Assembly (NCBI RefSeq): GCF_025574485.1
Contig: NZ_JAOBPO010000004.1
Span: 248,001-312,000, forward strand
Length of the DNA: 64,000 bases
Direction of reading: 5' to 3'
Source of the DNA: Kordiimonas aquimaris
Lineage (GTDB): Bacteria > Pseudomonadota > Alphaproteobacteria > Sphingomonadales > Kordiimonadaceae
Below the pieces are notes generated by a model. The model ran no database searches, was not told where the DNA came from, and saw only the letters and a list, made by a program, of their open reading frames with translations. Positions 36,001-43,991 of the stretch are shown here, piece after piece; within the stretch, counting starts at the first letter, position 1, and each line of letters opens with the position of its first letter. Position numbers and translations under genes: made by a program.

Positions 36001-36546
36001 GACCTTGAAACCGCAATTGCTCGATTACGCCAAGCTATCGGCAGTCTTAACAGAGAGGGGCGCGAGCGTTTGTTGGCGGCTTTTGATATTGTTAACAATC
36101 ACTTTGGTGAGCTTTTCAAAAGCTTGTTTGGCGGTGGTGAAGCGCATCTGAAACTTACAGAGTCAGATGACCCGCTGGATGCGGGCTTGGAAATATATGC
36201 CAGTCCGCCGGGCAAAAGGCTACAAGCACTGTCATTGCTATCAGGTGGAGAACAGGCATTAACTGCACTTTCGTTAATTTTCGCAGTGTTTATTACCAAT
36301 CCTGCTCCTATCTGTGTTTTGGATGAGGTAGATGCCCCCCTTGATGATGCGAATGTGGAGCGATTCTGTAATTTGCTTGATGAGATGATGGACCGTACGG
36401 ATACACGCTTTCTGATTGTTACGCATAATGCCGTGAGTATGGCGCGAATGAAGCGTTTGTTCGGTGTTACGATGGCTGAACGAGGAATCTCTACGCTTGT
36501 TTCCGTTGACCTAGAGCGTGCCGAGGCCCTGCGTGATGCAAGTTAA
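33088..36546 (+). CDS. smc: Chromosome segregation ATPase SMC
   Basis: SMC condenses and segregates the chromosome as a ring dimer with ScpA and ScpB. The 1152-residue chain has the N-terminal head with Walker A GPNGCGKSN (31-39), two long coiled coils, a hinge domain (about 505-640) and the C-terminal head with the signature LSGGEQALTALSL (from 1051) and Walker B ICVLDEVDAPLDD. Long Ala/Glu/Arg-rich heptads explain the many open frames on the other strand. The order dsbA-smc is common in Alphaproteobacteria. Length is normal for the class. Confidence 0.97.
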   Translation: MRFSRLRLSGFKSFVDPTELHIEPGLTGVVGPNGCGKSNLLEAIRWVMGENRAKSLRGSGMDDVIFAGTDRRPARNMAEVTLVIDNFDRTAPADYNENDLIEVTRRIERESGSAYRINGKDVRQKDVQLLFADAATGAHSPALVSQGRIGSLINAKPQDRRAILEEAAGISGLHTRRKEAESRLRGAENNLVRVQDVIQGMESQIASLKRQARQAVRYRNISGDIRKAEASLLYLRWKLASEEVIRLESGLRDAEKLAGGVVEQVTRLSAMQAEIAAKLPPLRDIDVGAAATLQRLTIARENLEAEAERRKETALALRASLEQITGDRGRELEIKTDASAALERLNTEKDRLVAAQNAEKSAEIEAREALDAAVNAAGEAEATFDQVSEQSAGARARRSSLESDKLAIARRAEQLASEKVRLESELNALMQSDDSLAALQRAEKTVAEEENRLETTVASLEAAEKATVDARSRRNEADAAQAELNGHVKAIFAEVESLKSMLEAGQDEQGRPVSDQLSAKRGFEKAVGAVLGEDAEASLDEAATRFWKDLGKLGQITWPDNVQPLSDHIDAPDALGRVFAATAVVESDAQGDALAPQLSPGQSLVSLSGSLWRWDGYTARADAPTQAALKLEQKNRLAGLSKDLKKAEARANDMVIAAQAAEQAHTAAREAEQAQRQLRQDAERAVAEARRAFVAAEQEASRRTSKASILKETMARLASETSEVDTRLADIAESIESLPAMDDLEEQLQAARAKVESLRADLSSARSRYDGLRREADARNDRLTAITTESGAWELRVSSAVKQLAQLDERETSAKQQLAAVEAGPDDLIRQRDALLDQIGKAEAARAESSDTLMRAEAELAEKDKALKDIQEAQANTRELQIRAEAAVENATSRRKDIAAHIGERFECAPTQLLEKVELESSDSLPDASVLEHKLEKLKRERDGMGAVNLRADEELNEIQEQMDHLASERNDLETAIARLRQAIGSLNREGRERLLAAFDIVNNHFGELFKSLFGGGEAHLKLTESDDPLDAGLEIYASPPGKRLQALSLLSGGEQALTALSLIFAVFITNPAPICVLDEVDAPLDDANVERFCNLLDEMMDRTDTRFLIVTHNAVSMARMKRLFGVTMAERGISTLVSVDLERAEALRDAS

Positions 36547-36603
36547 TCTGTAAATCATTAAAAATATAACAATAACAAAGAGTTAACATATTTTTATTGT
36601 TCC

Positions 36604-36632
36604 TTGACACAGGGTAGGGGCTTCACTATGTT
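36604..36632 (+). promoter_or_regulatory. Sigma-70 promoter of the F0 ATP synthase operon
   Basis: A perfect -35 box TTGACA (36604-36609), 17 bases, and TATGTT (36627-36632) stand 76 bases before atpI. It is the clearest promoter in the window by sequence. Confidence 0.75.
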
Positions 36633-36707
36633 GCGCGTGCCTTAGGCAGAGCTTTGATTGAGTGTCATTGTGACCCGGTTAAAGCGCAATTCAGGAGATA
36701 GTTTCTG

Positions 36708-37022
36708 ATGGGTGACACGAGAAAAAACCCTGAAGAGCCATCGTTTGATGAGCGTTTGGATCGTGCCCAGAAGAAAGCGGACGACAAGCCATCGTTTGAG
36801 AATGCGGAAGATAAATCCGGGTCTCCGATGGGGATCGCTTTCAAAATGGGAATCGAACTTGTTGTTGGTAGTGGCGTAGGTGCCTTTATCGGTTTCTGGT
36901 TCGATCGGTGGTTTGATACTAAGCCGGTATTTCTTATCGTGCTGTTGATCTTGGGTTTTGCCAGCGGGATCAGAAACGTTATTCGTGAAGCAAATAAGAT
37001 GCAGGACGATAACGCTGATTGA
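36708..37022 (+). CDS. atpI: ATP synthase protein I
   Basis: The 104-residue small membrane protein has a charged N-terminal half and two transmembrane segments (about 47-67 and 75-92), with MGIELVVGSGVGAFIGFWFD typical of AtpI. It helps assembly of the c-ring and magnesium handling. AGGAGATAG precedes the ATG. It is the first gene of the F0 operon, behind a strong promoter. Confidence 0.9.
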   Translation: MGDTRKNPEEPSFDERLDRAQKKADDKPSFENAEDKSGSPMGIAFKMGIELVVGSGVGAFIGFWFDRWFDTKPVFLIVLLILGFASGIRNVIREANKMQDDNAD

Positions 37023-37089
37023 CAAGGCGAATGGAAATTGATGGCGAAGCGCAGGGCGCGTTTTGCATAAGTTAAAAGAGACAAGTGCC

Positions 37090-37839
37090 GTGGCTCATAG
37101 TCCTATTGACCAGTTTAAAGTTAAACCAATCGCAGAATTCCAGCTTGCTGGTATTGATGTATCCTTCACTAATAGTTCTTTGTGGATGGTTATTGTGCTC
37201 GGTTTGGTGTCAGTATTTCTTATTGGCGGCATGCGCCGCAGTTCAGTAGTACCGGGCCGCTGGCAGTCAATGGTTGAACTTGCTTACGAGTTTGTTGCTG
37301 GCATGGTACGTGACAATGTCGGCAAGGAAGGCAAGAGCTACTTCCCGTTTATCTTTACACTGTTTATGTTTGTGCTAGGTAGCAACCTGGCAGGCATGAT
37401 CCCTGGCTCATTCACTGTAACCAGCCACATCGCTGTTAACTTTGCCATGGCATTGTTTGTATTTTTGGCTGTTACTGTGATTGGCTTTGTTAAAAACGGT
37501 GCAGGATACCTTAGACTGTTTGTGCCTTCAGGTGTGCCAGGTTGGTTACTGCCGTTGATTGTTTTAATTGAAATTATTTCATACTGTACGCGCCCTATCA
37601 GCCTTGCTGTACGTTTGTTTGCTAACATGCTTGCTGGCCATATTATGATGAAGGTTTTCGCAGGCTTTATTATCAGTCTTAGCGCGCTTGGTGCATTTGG
37701 TGTTTTAGGCGCTGTAGCACCATTCGCTGTAACAGTTTTGCTGACAGGCCTTGAGATTTTGGTTGCTTGCTTGCAAGCGTTTGTATTCACGATTTTGACT
37801 TGTATCTACCTGAACGATGCTATGCACCCGGGCCACTAG
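37090..37839 (+). CDS. atpB: F0F1 ATP synthase subunit a
   Basis: The 249-residue integral membrane subunit forms the proton half-channels. SMVELAYEFVAGMVRDNVG, the essential Arg in ISLAVRLFANMLAGH and the C-terminal ACLQAFVFTILTCIYLNDA are present. The most likely start is GTG 37090 (VAHSPIDQF); a TTG at 37063 would add nine residues. No strong binding site is seen for either. Part of atpI-B-E-F'-F. Confidence 0.95.
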   Translation: MAHSPIDQFKVKPIAEFQLAGIDVSFTNSSLWMVIVLGLVSVFLIGGMRRSSVVPGRWQSMVELAYEFVAGMVRDNVGKEGKSYFPFIFTLFMFVLGSNLAGMIPGSFTVTSHIAVNFAMALFVFLAVTVIGFVKNGAGYLRLFVPSGVPGWLLPLIVLIEIISYCTRPISLAVRLFANMLAGHIMMKVFAGFIISLSALGAFGVLGAVAPFAVTVLLTGLEILVACLQAFVFTILTCIYLNDAMHPGH

Positions 37840-37913
37840 GCCACTGATAGATACGAGCAAATACTAAACTTTTTAAACAACTTATTTCTGACACTTGATA
37901 AAAGGAACTTAAC

Positions 37914-38138
37914 ATGGAACTCGAAGCTGCAAAAATGATCGGTGCGGGCATTGCAACGCTTGCTCTCGCGGGTATCGGTATTGGTCTTGGTAACATCTTC
38001 GGTAGTTACCTTTCTGGCGCGCTGCGCAACCCTTCTGCTGCACCTAAGCAGTTCACGAATTTGCTGATTGCTTTCGCACTGACAGAAGCAACTGGTCTGT
38101 TCGCACTGGTTATCGCATTCTTGATCCTGTTCACTTAA
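37914..38138 (+). CDS. atpE: F0F1 ATP synthase subunit c
   Basis: The 74-residue hairpin of two transmembrane helices forms the rotor ring. The polar loop is RNPSAAP and the ion-binding carboxylate is Glu58 in FALTEATGLFAL. The helix-one residues lack the Gln seen in Na+-binding rings, so proton use is likely. AAAAGGAAC before the ATG is a good site. Confidence 0.96.
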   Translation: MELEAAKMIGAGIATLALAGIGIGLGNIFGSYLSGALRNPSAAPKQFTNLLIAFALTEATGLFALVIAFLILFT

Positions 38139-38229
38139 GAACAAGATTATCGGCGCTTAGCGCTTAGATGAATAGTTCGGCGCTATTAGGTGCGCCGAGC
38201 ATGAGAACACAAAGCGACAGAGGTTTGTG

Positions 38230-38778
38230 ATGGCTGACGCCACTACTGGAATTGTTGAACAGGACGCAGGCGGTTTACCGCAGTTGAATGTAATTGAAGA
38301 CGGCACATACACGAACCAGATTGCCTGGTTGGTGTTAACGTTTGCGCTTCTCTATATCGTTGTTTCACGCATGATTGTCCCTAAGGTGACAGATGTCATG
38401 GGTGAACGCGAAGAGAAGATTGCCGGTGATCTTGATGATGCGGCGCGTTTGCAGAAAGAAGCCGAAGAAGTCCGAGCAAGCTATGAGAAAGCAATTGCTC
38501 AGGCGCGTGCCGGTGCTCAGGAGACAATCCAGAAGGCAAAAGATGCTGCTCAAGCAGATATTGCGAAAGCACAAGCTAAGTTGGATGCTAAGATAGCTGC
38601 TAACTCTGCTGAAGCAGAAGCACGTATTGATGCGGCTAAAACTGATGCGCTAGCAAGCCTTGATGAAATTGCTACCGATGTTGCTGCAGATATGATTGCC
38701 AAACTGTCTGGTGCTGATCCATCTGCTGCTGATGTGAAAAAAGCTGTTGCAACTGCAATAACAGCGAAGGGAGCGTAA
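38230..38778 (+). CDS. atpF': F0F1 ATP synthase subunit b'
   Basis: The 182-residue subunit is the first of two b-type stator subunits, the b/b' pair typical of Alphaproteobacteria and other photosynthetic lineages. A short N-terminal segment, one transmembrane helix (about 30-50, LVLTFALLYIVVSRMIVP) and a long Ala/Glu-rich coiled coil are seen. ATG 38230 follows AGAGG; a GTG at 38227 is directly before it. atpF follows after one base. Confidence 0.94.
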   Translation: MADATTGIVEQDAGGLPQLNVIEDGTYTNQIAWLVLTFALLYIVVSRMIVPKVTDVMGEREEKIAGDLDDAARLQKEAEEVRASYEKAIAQARAGAQETIQKAKDAAQADIAKAQAKLDAKIAANSAEAEARIDAAKTDALASLDEIATDVAADMIAKLSGADPSAADVKKAVATAITAKGA

Positions 38779-38779
38779 G

Positions 38780-39283
38780 ATGGTTGAAGCAGAACCTTTC
38801 TACCAGAACCCTACATTTTGGGTTGGTGTTGCCTTCTTTGTTTTTGTTGCGGGTCTTCTTTACGCCAAAACACACAAAACAATCGGTGCGATGCTTGATG
38901 CACGCGCTGACGGTATCGCAGAGCAGATAGAAGAAGCCAAAGCTCTGCGTGCTGAAGCTGAAAACATGTTGATCGACTATCAGCGCAAGCAACGTGACGC
39001 TGAAAAAGAAGCTGTTGAGATGGTTGAACAGGCTAAAGAAGATGCCAAGCTGATGGCGAAAGCAGCTAAAGCAGACCTTGATGCCATGATGGTGCGCCGT
39101 GAACGCGCGGCAGCTGAGAAGATTGCGCAGGCGGAAGCTAACGCGATTAAAGAAGTTCGCGCTGCTGCCGTTGATGTTGCTGTTGCTGCTGCAAGTTCTG
39201 TTTTGACTGATGCCATGAAAGGCAAGGCAGGAACGGCGCTAGTGAATGATGCGATTAAGGAAGTCGAGTCTAAACTTCATTAA
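38780..39283 (+). CDS. atpF: F0F1 ATP synthase subunit b
   Basis: The 167-residue stator subunit has one N-terminal transmembrane helix (about 11-30, FWVGVAFFVFVAGLLYAKTH) and a coiled coil to the end. It pairs with b' to hold F1. It is the last gene of the F0 operon; a strong terminator follows at 39314. The F1 genes (atpHAGDC) are not in this window, as usual for the class. Confidence 0.95.
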   Translation: MVEAEPFYQNPTFWVGVAFFVFVAGLLYAKTHKTIGAMLDARADGIAEQIEEAKALRAEAENMLIDYQRKQRDAEKEAVEMVEQAKEDAKLMAKAAKADLDAMMVRRERAAAEKIAQAEANAIKEVRAAAVDVAVAAASSVLTDAMKGKAGTALVNDAIKEVESKLH

Positions 39284-39313
39284 TTCCAGACACAGTTCGA
39301 AAATGCAAATTTG

Positions 39314-39341
39314 AAAAGCGCTCTTTAAGAGCGCTTTTTTT
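39314..39341 (+). terminator. Intrinsic terminator of the F0 operon
   Basis: AAAAGCGCTC-TTTAA-GAGCGCTTTTTTT forms a stem of about ten base pairs with a T-run, 30 bases after atpF. Confidence 0.88.
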
Positions 39342-39410
39342 GTGCTGTGTGTAATGGACATTGTGTGTGCAGCAGCATACTTTGTTAAGGTGACGAGGGT
39401 CAGTAGACTT

Positions 39411-39426
39411 ACTTGACACGACAAGT
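39411..39426 (+). promoter_or_regulatory. Inverted repeat over a possible -35 box
   Basis: ACTTG-ACACGA-CAAGT is a five-base inverted repeat that contains TTGACA (39413-39418). A convincing -10 is not seen (GAATTT after 17 bases). It may be an operator of the ABM-like gene that starts at 39480. Confidence 0.25.
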
Positions 39427-39479
39427 ATGCATTGAGAATTTTAGCTTGATGTCCTTATGACTGTTTGGGAGTGAATGCG

Positions 39480-39818
39480 ATGTATATGAATGCGCCGCCA
39501 CCACCGTATTATGCTGTTATTTTTACCAATCAACTTAGCGATAACGACCAAGGCTATGAAGAAATGGGTAATGCTATGTTTAAAATGGCACTGGAACAAC
39601 CAGGCTGTTTAGGTGTTGAAAGCTGCCGTGATAGTCAAGGGCTAGGCATTACTGTCTCATACTGGCAGGATGAAAAAAGTATCAGTGCATGGAAAAAATC
39701 TGCGCAGCATATGGTTGCCCAAAAGCGGGGTATCGAGCAATGGTACGAGCATTATGAATTGCGTGTTGCCAAGGTTGAGCGTGCTTATTCAGGGCCTGAA
39801 GGTCGCCGCGTTGAATAA
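39480..39818 (+). CDS. Antibiotic biosynthesis monooxygenase (ABM) domain protein
   Basis: The 112-residue product starts MYMNAPPPPYYAVIFTNQLS and carries QPGCLGVESCRDSQGLGITV and SYWQDEKSISAWKKSAQHM, a clear ABM dimeric barrel. Related proteins are heme-degrading or quinol-oxidising enzymes, or have no known activity. TTGGGAG before ATG 39480 supports the start. The cation transporter gene follows closely (24 bases). Confidence 0.85.
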   Translation: MYMNAPPPPYYAVIFTNQLSDNDQGYEEMGNAMFKMALEQPGCLGVESCRDSQGLGITVSYWQDEKSISAWKKSAQHMVAQKRGIEQWYEHYELRVAKVERAYSGPEGRRVE

Positions 39819-39842
39819 TGAATACTCAAGGTGCGCCGTGCT

Positions 39843-40772
39843 ATGAATAGAGCACAGGCAGATATATTAATGAAGCGCGCGACTTATGCTTCGGTTTCGG
39901 TCGCGGTTACGTTGGTGGTTGTTAAAGCCTATGTGTGGTTTATTTCAAGCTCGGCAGCCATGCTAGGCTCTGCAGCCGATTCAGCACTGGATCTGGCCGC
40001 ATCTGTTGTGACGCTGTTAGCAATACGCACAGCCATCACACCACCGGATGATGCGCATCGCTTTGGCCACGGTAAAGCGGAAGCTCTGGCTGGATTGTTT
40101 CAAGCTGCGATCATGGCGGGTTCTGCTGTATTTATAGTACTGCATGCCATTGAGCGTATATGGGCGCCTGCACCGGTAACTGCATCTGATCAAGTAATAC
40201 AGGTATCAATTCTGGCAATAGCCATGTCGTTGTTACTTGTCATTTTTCAATCCTACGTGATTAGAAAAACGGGCTCATTGGCTGTTTCAGGCGACCACCT
40301 GCATTACAAGGGTGACCTCTTGCTGAATTTGGGTGTTGTCGTGGCGGCATACGGTGCGGGGGTTGGTTACATCTATGCTGATGGGGCAATAGGCTTGATG
40401 ATTGGTTTGTATATTCTCTGGGGTGCGTACGGCATTAGCCGACCAGCTACAGATATGCTTATGGATAGAGAATTCTCTAACAGCGAACGCGAGACCATTT
40501 TCAATACCGTGATGGAAAGTGCTGGTGTGCTTGGCTTGCATGACCTGAAAACACGCGCAGCAGGCCGCGACAAGTTTATCCAGATGCATATTGAAGTTGA
40601 CGGCACGCTAACAGTTAAAGCGGCGCACCTGATTGGCGATGAGGTTGAAGCAACGCTTGGTGAACAATTCCCAGATGCGGAAATACTTATTCATGTGGAC
40701 CCGGTGAGTGACCTTTCGACCGAATTGACGCAAGCAGAATTATCTATTGATACTCAGCATAAAAAGGAATGA
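39843..40772 (+). CDS. Cation diffusion facilitator, FieF-like
   Basis: The product of about 309 residues exports divalent metals (Zn, Fe, Cd, Co) in exchange for protons. The site-A aspartates are in AADSALDLAASV, the helix-five ligands in GDHLHYKGDLLLN, and DDAHRFGHGKAE is typical of this family. A cytoplasmic metal-sensing domain (about 205-295) follows five to six transmembrane helices. The start at ATG 39843 has AAGGTG upstream; GTG 39831 is possible. Confidence 0.93.
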   Translation: MNRAQADILMKRATYASVSVAVTLVVVKAYVWFISSSAAMLGSAADSALDLAASVVTLLAIRTAITPPDDAHRFGHGKAEALAGLFQAAIMAGSAVFIVLHAIERIWAPAPVTASDQVIQVSILAIAMSLLLVIFQSYVIRKTGSLAVSGDHLHYKGDLLLNLGVVVAAYGAGVGYIYADGAIGLMIGLYILWGAYGISRPATDMLMDREFSNSERETIFNTVMESAGVLGLHDLKTRAAGRDKFIQMHIEVDGTLTVKAAHLIGDEVEATLGEQFPDAEILIHVDPVSDLSTELTQAELSIDTQHKKE

Positions 40773-40774
40773 AC

Positions 40775-41131
40775 ATGCTTACACTTTATGGCATCAAAAA
40801 TTGCGATACGATGAAAAAAGCCATGAAATGGCTAGATGCTGAAAGCATTGCTTATGAGTTTCATGATTACAGAAAAGACGGTATTGATGCCAAAATGCTT
40901 TCTGCTTTTTCCAATGCGCTCGGCTGGGAAGCATTGCTAAATACACGTGGTACAACATGGCGCAAGCTTGATGACGCTGAAAAGGCGAACATGAATGAAA
41001 GCAAGGCAATTGACCTGATGGTTGCTAATGATGCATTGGTGAAGCGCCCGGTTTGGCAACAAGGCGGAGAGTACCGTTTGGGTTTCGCAGCTAAGGACCA
41101 AACTGGTATCGCTGAATGGCTCAAAAATTAA
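40775..41131 (+). CDS. ArsC/Spx family protein (YffB-like)
   Basis: This 118-residue thioredoxin-like protein has a single Cys in LYGIKNCDTMKKAMKWL and the tail RPVWQQGGEYRLGFAAKD. It resembles the ArsC-like Spx/YffB group, whose members are glutathione-dependent or regulatory rather than true arsenate reductases. AAGGA suits ATG 40775; ATG 40769 overlaps the stop codon of the CDF gene. The order CDF-ArsC-PhzF suggests one transcript. Confidence 0.88.
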   Translation: MLTLYGIKNCDTMKKAMKWLDAESIAYEFHDYRKDGIDAKMLSAFSNALGWEALLNTRGTTWRKLDDAEKANMNESKAIDLMVANDALVKRPVWQQGGEYRLGFAAKDQTGIAEWLKN

Positions 41132-41136
41132 AGCAC

Positions 41137-41967
41137 ATGCAGGAAATTCCGATATATCAGGTTGATGCGTTTACTGACCATGCATTTGGCGGCAATCCGG
41201 CGGCAGTGTGTGTACTGGAAAAAATCTTTGATGACGCTTTGCTTCAATCAATTGCGTTAGAAAACAACTTGTCCGAGACGGCATTTTTAGTGCCGCATGA
41301 TGAAGAGGGTGCAGACTACCATCTGCGTTGGTTTACACCTGGTGTTGAAGTGGCACTATGCGGACATGCAACACTCGCATCTGCTCATGTCGTTTTCAAC
41401 CACTTACAGCAAAACATAGAGCGGGTTCGGTTTCAGACTTTATCTGGCATTTTGACCGTTATGCGAAACGGTGATCGGTATCAGATGGATTTTCCTGCCC
41501 TAAAGCCCTTGCCATATAACAAACCTGATGGTTTAGGCGCAGCAATGGGTGCAGAACCAGATGCTGTATTGAAGAGTGAAACCGGCGATAGGGATTTGCT
41601 GTTGGTGTATAATGATATTGAAGTAGTTGAGACTTTGACACCTAACTTTGAAGCTTTGAAAGCTTTTGCTCCCTACGGTTTTATCGCGACTGCATCTGAA
41701 AACATTAAGGACACGCGTTCTGATGTTGATTTCGTGTCTCGTTGTTTTTTCCCCAATCATGGTATTGGGGAAGACCCTGTAACCGGTTCTGCTCATTGTG
41801 TGTCGGGACCGTATTGGGCTTCGAAGTTGGGTAAGGCGGACTTATTTGCACGGCAAATATCACCGCGTGGCGGCGATCTATGGCTGGAAGTTAAAGATGA
41901 ACGTATTCTCATCAGTGGTCAGGCTGTACAAGTACTGTATGGGCAGCTTTCGGTGCCTATACAGTAA
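41137..41967 (+). CDS. PhzF family isomerase-like protein
   Basis: This 276-residue protein has the diaminopimelate-epimerase-like fold of the PhzF family. QVDAFTDHAFGGNPAAV, the catalytic Glu in ENNLSETAFL, EVALCGHATLASAHV and GEDPVTGSAHC are all present. Its real substrate is unknown; phenazine production is not implied. The start at ATG 41137 leaves a five-base gap; ATG 41116 is in frame and would overlap the preceding gene. Confidence 0.92.
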   Translation: MQEIPIYQVDAFTDHAFGGNPAAVCVLEKIFDDALLQSIALENNLSETAFLVPHDEEGADYHLRWFTPGVEVALCGHATLASAHVVFNHLQQNIERVRFQTLSGILTVMRNGDRYQMDFPALKPLPYNKPDGLGAAMGAEPDAVLKSETGDRDLLLVYNDIEVVETLTPNFEALKAFAPYGFIATASENIKDTRSDVDFVSRCFFPNHGIGEDPVTGSAHCVSGPYWASKLGKADLFARQISPRGGDLWLEVKDERILISGQAVQVLYGQLSVPIQ

Positions 41968-41973
41968 ATCACC

Positions 41974-42000
41974 TGAACCTTTTCATCATTACTTGCGTCC
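41974..42000 (+). promoter_or_regulatory. ECF-type promoter before sigma gene 1
   Basis: TGAACC (41974-41979), 16 bases, CGTCC (41996-42000). This is the GAAC / CGT arrangement bound by ECF sigma factors, 27 bases before the sigma start codon. The same signature with the same spacing precedes the second sigma gene. Confidence 0.55.
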
Positions 42001-42026
42001 TAAGGGTACTAAGAGGATGCTAAAGT

Positions 42027-42560
42027 ATGAAACGCGCAGAAGAAGATTTGTTGGTCATCGCCGCCCAAAAGGGTAACCGGCAAGCATTTGAGGCTCTTTA
42101 TCGTTTTCATCGTATACCGTTGGCGCGCTTTGCTTACCGTATATGTGCAGATGATCAACTCGCCTTTGACGCAGTGCAGGACGCGTGGATAACGTTGTCT
42201 GCTTCATTGCGCAAACTCAATGATCCGCGTAGCTTTAGAAGCTGGACATATAAAACTGTGCGCTGGCGTGTTTATGATTTACTGCGAAAGCAAAGCAAAG
42301 AAAACAAAGCCGTCATAGCAGTTAGCGATGAGCAGTGCGAGTATGACAGTTACAATGAAGTGGCTGCGACCAGTGATCAGCTTTCAACGCAACTCGCGAG
42401 GCTTTCTCCCCAAGACAGGCAGATTATCACGCTGTTTTATTTGGAAGAGCTAAAGACAGTCGAGATCGCAAGCATCCTTGAAATACCAATTGGTACGGTA
42501 AAATCGCGGCTAAGCCGCGCACGGTCCCAGTTGCGACAGCAAATGACAGGAGAAGAATAA
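42027..42560 (+). CDS. ECF RNA polymerase sigma factor 1
   Basis: The 177-residue sigma factor has region 2 (about 16-80: RFAYRICADDQLAFDAVQDA, then RSFRSWTYKTVRWRVYDLLR) and region 4 (about 115-170: LSPQDRQIITLFYLEELKTV, then IPIGTVKSRLSRARSQL). It has no regions 1 or 3, so it is ECF. The stop shares its last base with the ATG of the next gene (TAATG), which implies coupling to the membrane protein, a possible anti-sigma factor. It is probably autoregulated through the promoter at 41974. Confidence 0.9.
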   Translation: MKRAEEDLLVIAAQKGNRQAFEALYRFHRIPLARFAYRICADDQLAFDAVQDAWITLSASLRKLNDPRSFRSWTYKTVRWRVYDLLRKQSKENKAVIAVSDEQCEYDSYNEVAATSDQLSTQLARLSPQDRQIITLFYLEELKTVEIASILEIPIGTVKSRLSRARSQLRQQMTGEE

Positions 42561-42937
42561 TGTCAGATATTGATAGCCGTATTAAGGCGGAGTTAGAAAA
42601 AGATACAGCGGCAATTGATGCGCTGCTGGAAGGTGATGATGGTGGTATGCCAGACATGGTTGCTGCAGCATTTAAGGGAAGTATGCGGCGCTGGGTTTGG
42701 GTTACTTCTGTTGTAACTGTAATTGCAACGGCTGTTATGGTGTGGTGCGGATTTGAATTCTACAGCGCTGAAAATTCAGATATGCGCATTTTTTGGGGTG
42801 TATGGTTTATCGCTAGCGCCATGGCACAGGTAGCACTGAAGCAATGGCAATGGATGGAGATGAACAGAGCTTCTTTAATGCGTGAAATTAAGCGGCTAGA
42901 GCTAGCGGTTGCCGTTCTTGCAGAAAAAAAGCGGTAA
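42560..42937 (+). CDS. Small membrane protein paired with sigma factor 1 (DUF6768-like)
   Basis: The 125-residue product has an acidic N-terminal cytoplasmic part (MSDIDSRIKAELEKDTAAID), two transmembrane helices (about 48-66 and 76-94) and a conserved tail MEMNRASLMREIKRLELAVA. It matches in plan and motifs the protein coded at 43583-43969. I associate this type with DUF6768. Its place after a coupled ECF sigma gene suggests it holds or releases the sigma factor; no zinc-binding anti-sigma motif (H-x3-C-x2-C) is visible. Confidence 0.82.
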   Translation: MSDIDSRIKAELEKDTAAIDALLEGDDGGMPDMVAAAFKGSMRRWVWVTSVVTVIATAVMVWCGFEFYSAENSDMRIFWGVWFIASAMAQVALKQWQWMEMNRASLMREIKRLELAVAVLAEKKR

Positions 42938-42941
42938 TCTG

Positions 42942-42969
42942 CGAACCAAATATCATTTGTTTGCGTTAG
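42942..42969 (+). promoter_or_regulatory. ECF-type promoter before sigma gene 2
   Basis: CGAACC (42942-42947), 16 bases, CGTTAG (42964-42969). It has the same GAACC-N16-CGT signature as at 41974, here 43 bases before the second sigma gene. Confidence 0.55.
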
Positions 42970-43006
42970 TATAGCAGGCAAATGATACGGCGAATGTGAA
43001 TAGTCC

Positions 43007-43546
43007 TTGGTTGATGTTAGAGCAAAAGAGGAACGATTGATCCTTAAGGCACAGGCAGGCGATGTGCGTGCCTTCGGTGTGCTTTATAACCTCTATCAGC
43101 CTTCATTATTACGGTTTTCTTTTCGAATATGTAGGGACCACACCGTCGCTGTTGATGCCGTACAGGATGCGTGGTTGCAAACACTGCGATCCATGTCGAG
43201 CGCGTTTCCTGTGTCGAGTTTTCGGGCACGCGTTTTTAAAGCCGTACGCTGGCGCACGCTGGATTACATTCGGCGCGGTGCTCGCGCACATGAGGAATTA
43301 AATGAAGAAACGATTGCAGATGAGACCTTGGAGAGATGGGCAACATCTGACCAGATGAAAAGCTTGTTGGCTAAGCTGCCCGTCGATGAAGGTGAGGCCG
43401 TTTATCTTTTCTATCTTGAAGAGTTAAATGTGGCAGAAGTTGCACTTATCCAGCGGGTGCCAATGGGTACAGTAAAGTCACGTCTTTCGAGAGCGAGGGC
43501 ACGTTTAAAGGTTGAAATTGAGCCGGTTGATAATGCTGAAGAATAA
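43007..43546 (+). CDS. ECF RNA polymerase sigma factor 2
   Basis: The 179-residue sigma factor is paralogous to the one at 42027. Region 2 shows RFSFRICRDHTVAVDAVQDA, then RVFKAVRWRTLDYIRRG; region 4 has VYLFYLEELNVAEVALIQRV, then PMGTVKSRLSRARARL. The start is uncertain: TTG 43007 gives an N-terminus the length of its paralogue, while TTG 43037 has AGAGG at good spacing. A membrane partner follows after 36 bases, and then a glutathione peroxidase. Confidence 0.88.
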   Translation: MVDVRAKEERLILKAQAGDVRAFGVLYNLYQPSLLRFSFRICRDHTVAVDAVQDAWLQTLRSMSSAFPVSSFRARVFKAVRWRTLDYIRRGARAHEELNEETIADETLERWATSDQMKSLLAKLPVDEGEAVYLFYLEELNVAEVALIQRVPMGTVKSRLSRARARLKVEIEPVDNAEE

Positions 43547-43582
43547 CGCCGGAAGTGCGACAGTAAATGATTGGAGAAAAAC

Positions 43583-43969
43583 ATGAACAGTATAGATGAA
43601 CGGATAAAAAAGGCACTGGAGGATGAAAACCTGGAGCTTGATGAAATTATCGGCGAACAAGGTGGTGCGCCCAAGATGTTGCAGAATGCGCTGAAGGGTA
43701 ACATGGGCATGGCGGTTCGCATTGTTTTGGTTTTAGCTGGTATTGTTTTTGTCGGGTTGATCTATGACGTTTGGCGTTTTTGGACGGCAGCAACTGTTGA
43801 GGACCAGATATTCTGGGGTGTTTGGGCCGTGCTGTCGGGAATTATCCTGATCGGGCTTGAATTATGGACATGGATGGAGATGAACAGAGCATCGTCAGTG
43901 CGTGCGATCACACGGGTTGAACTTGCCATCAGGGACAAAAATGCTACTTTGAGTGAAGGAACAGATTAA
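43583..43969 (+). CDS. Small membrane protein paired with sigma factor 2 (DUF6768-like)
   Basis: The 128-residue product begins MNSIDERIKKALEDENLELD, has two transmembrane helices (about 45-65 and 75-95) and the shared tail WTWMEMNRASSVRAITRVEL. Together with FWGVW before the second helix, these blocks match the protein at 42560. The N-terminal acidic part would face the sigma factor in the cytoplasm. GGAG before ATG 43583 supports the start; TTG 43571 is in frame. A role as regulator of its neighbour sigma factor is inference. Confidence 0.82.
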   Translation: MNSIDERIKKALEDENLELDEIIGEQGGAPKMLQNALKGNMGMAVRIVLVLAGIVFVGLIYDVWRFWTAATVEDQIFWGVWAVLSGIILIGLELWTWMEMNRASSVRAITRVELAIRDKNATLSEGTD

Positions 43970-43991
43970 CTCAGCCTGAAAGGCCTTTGCC

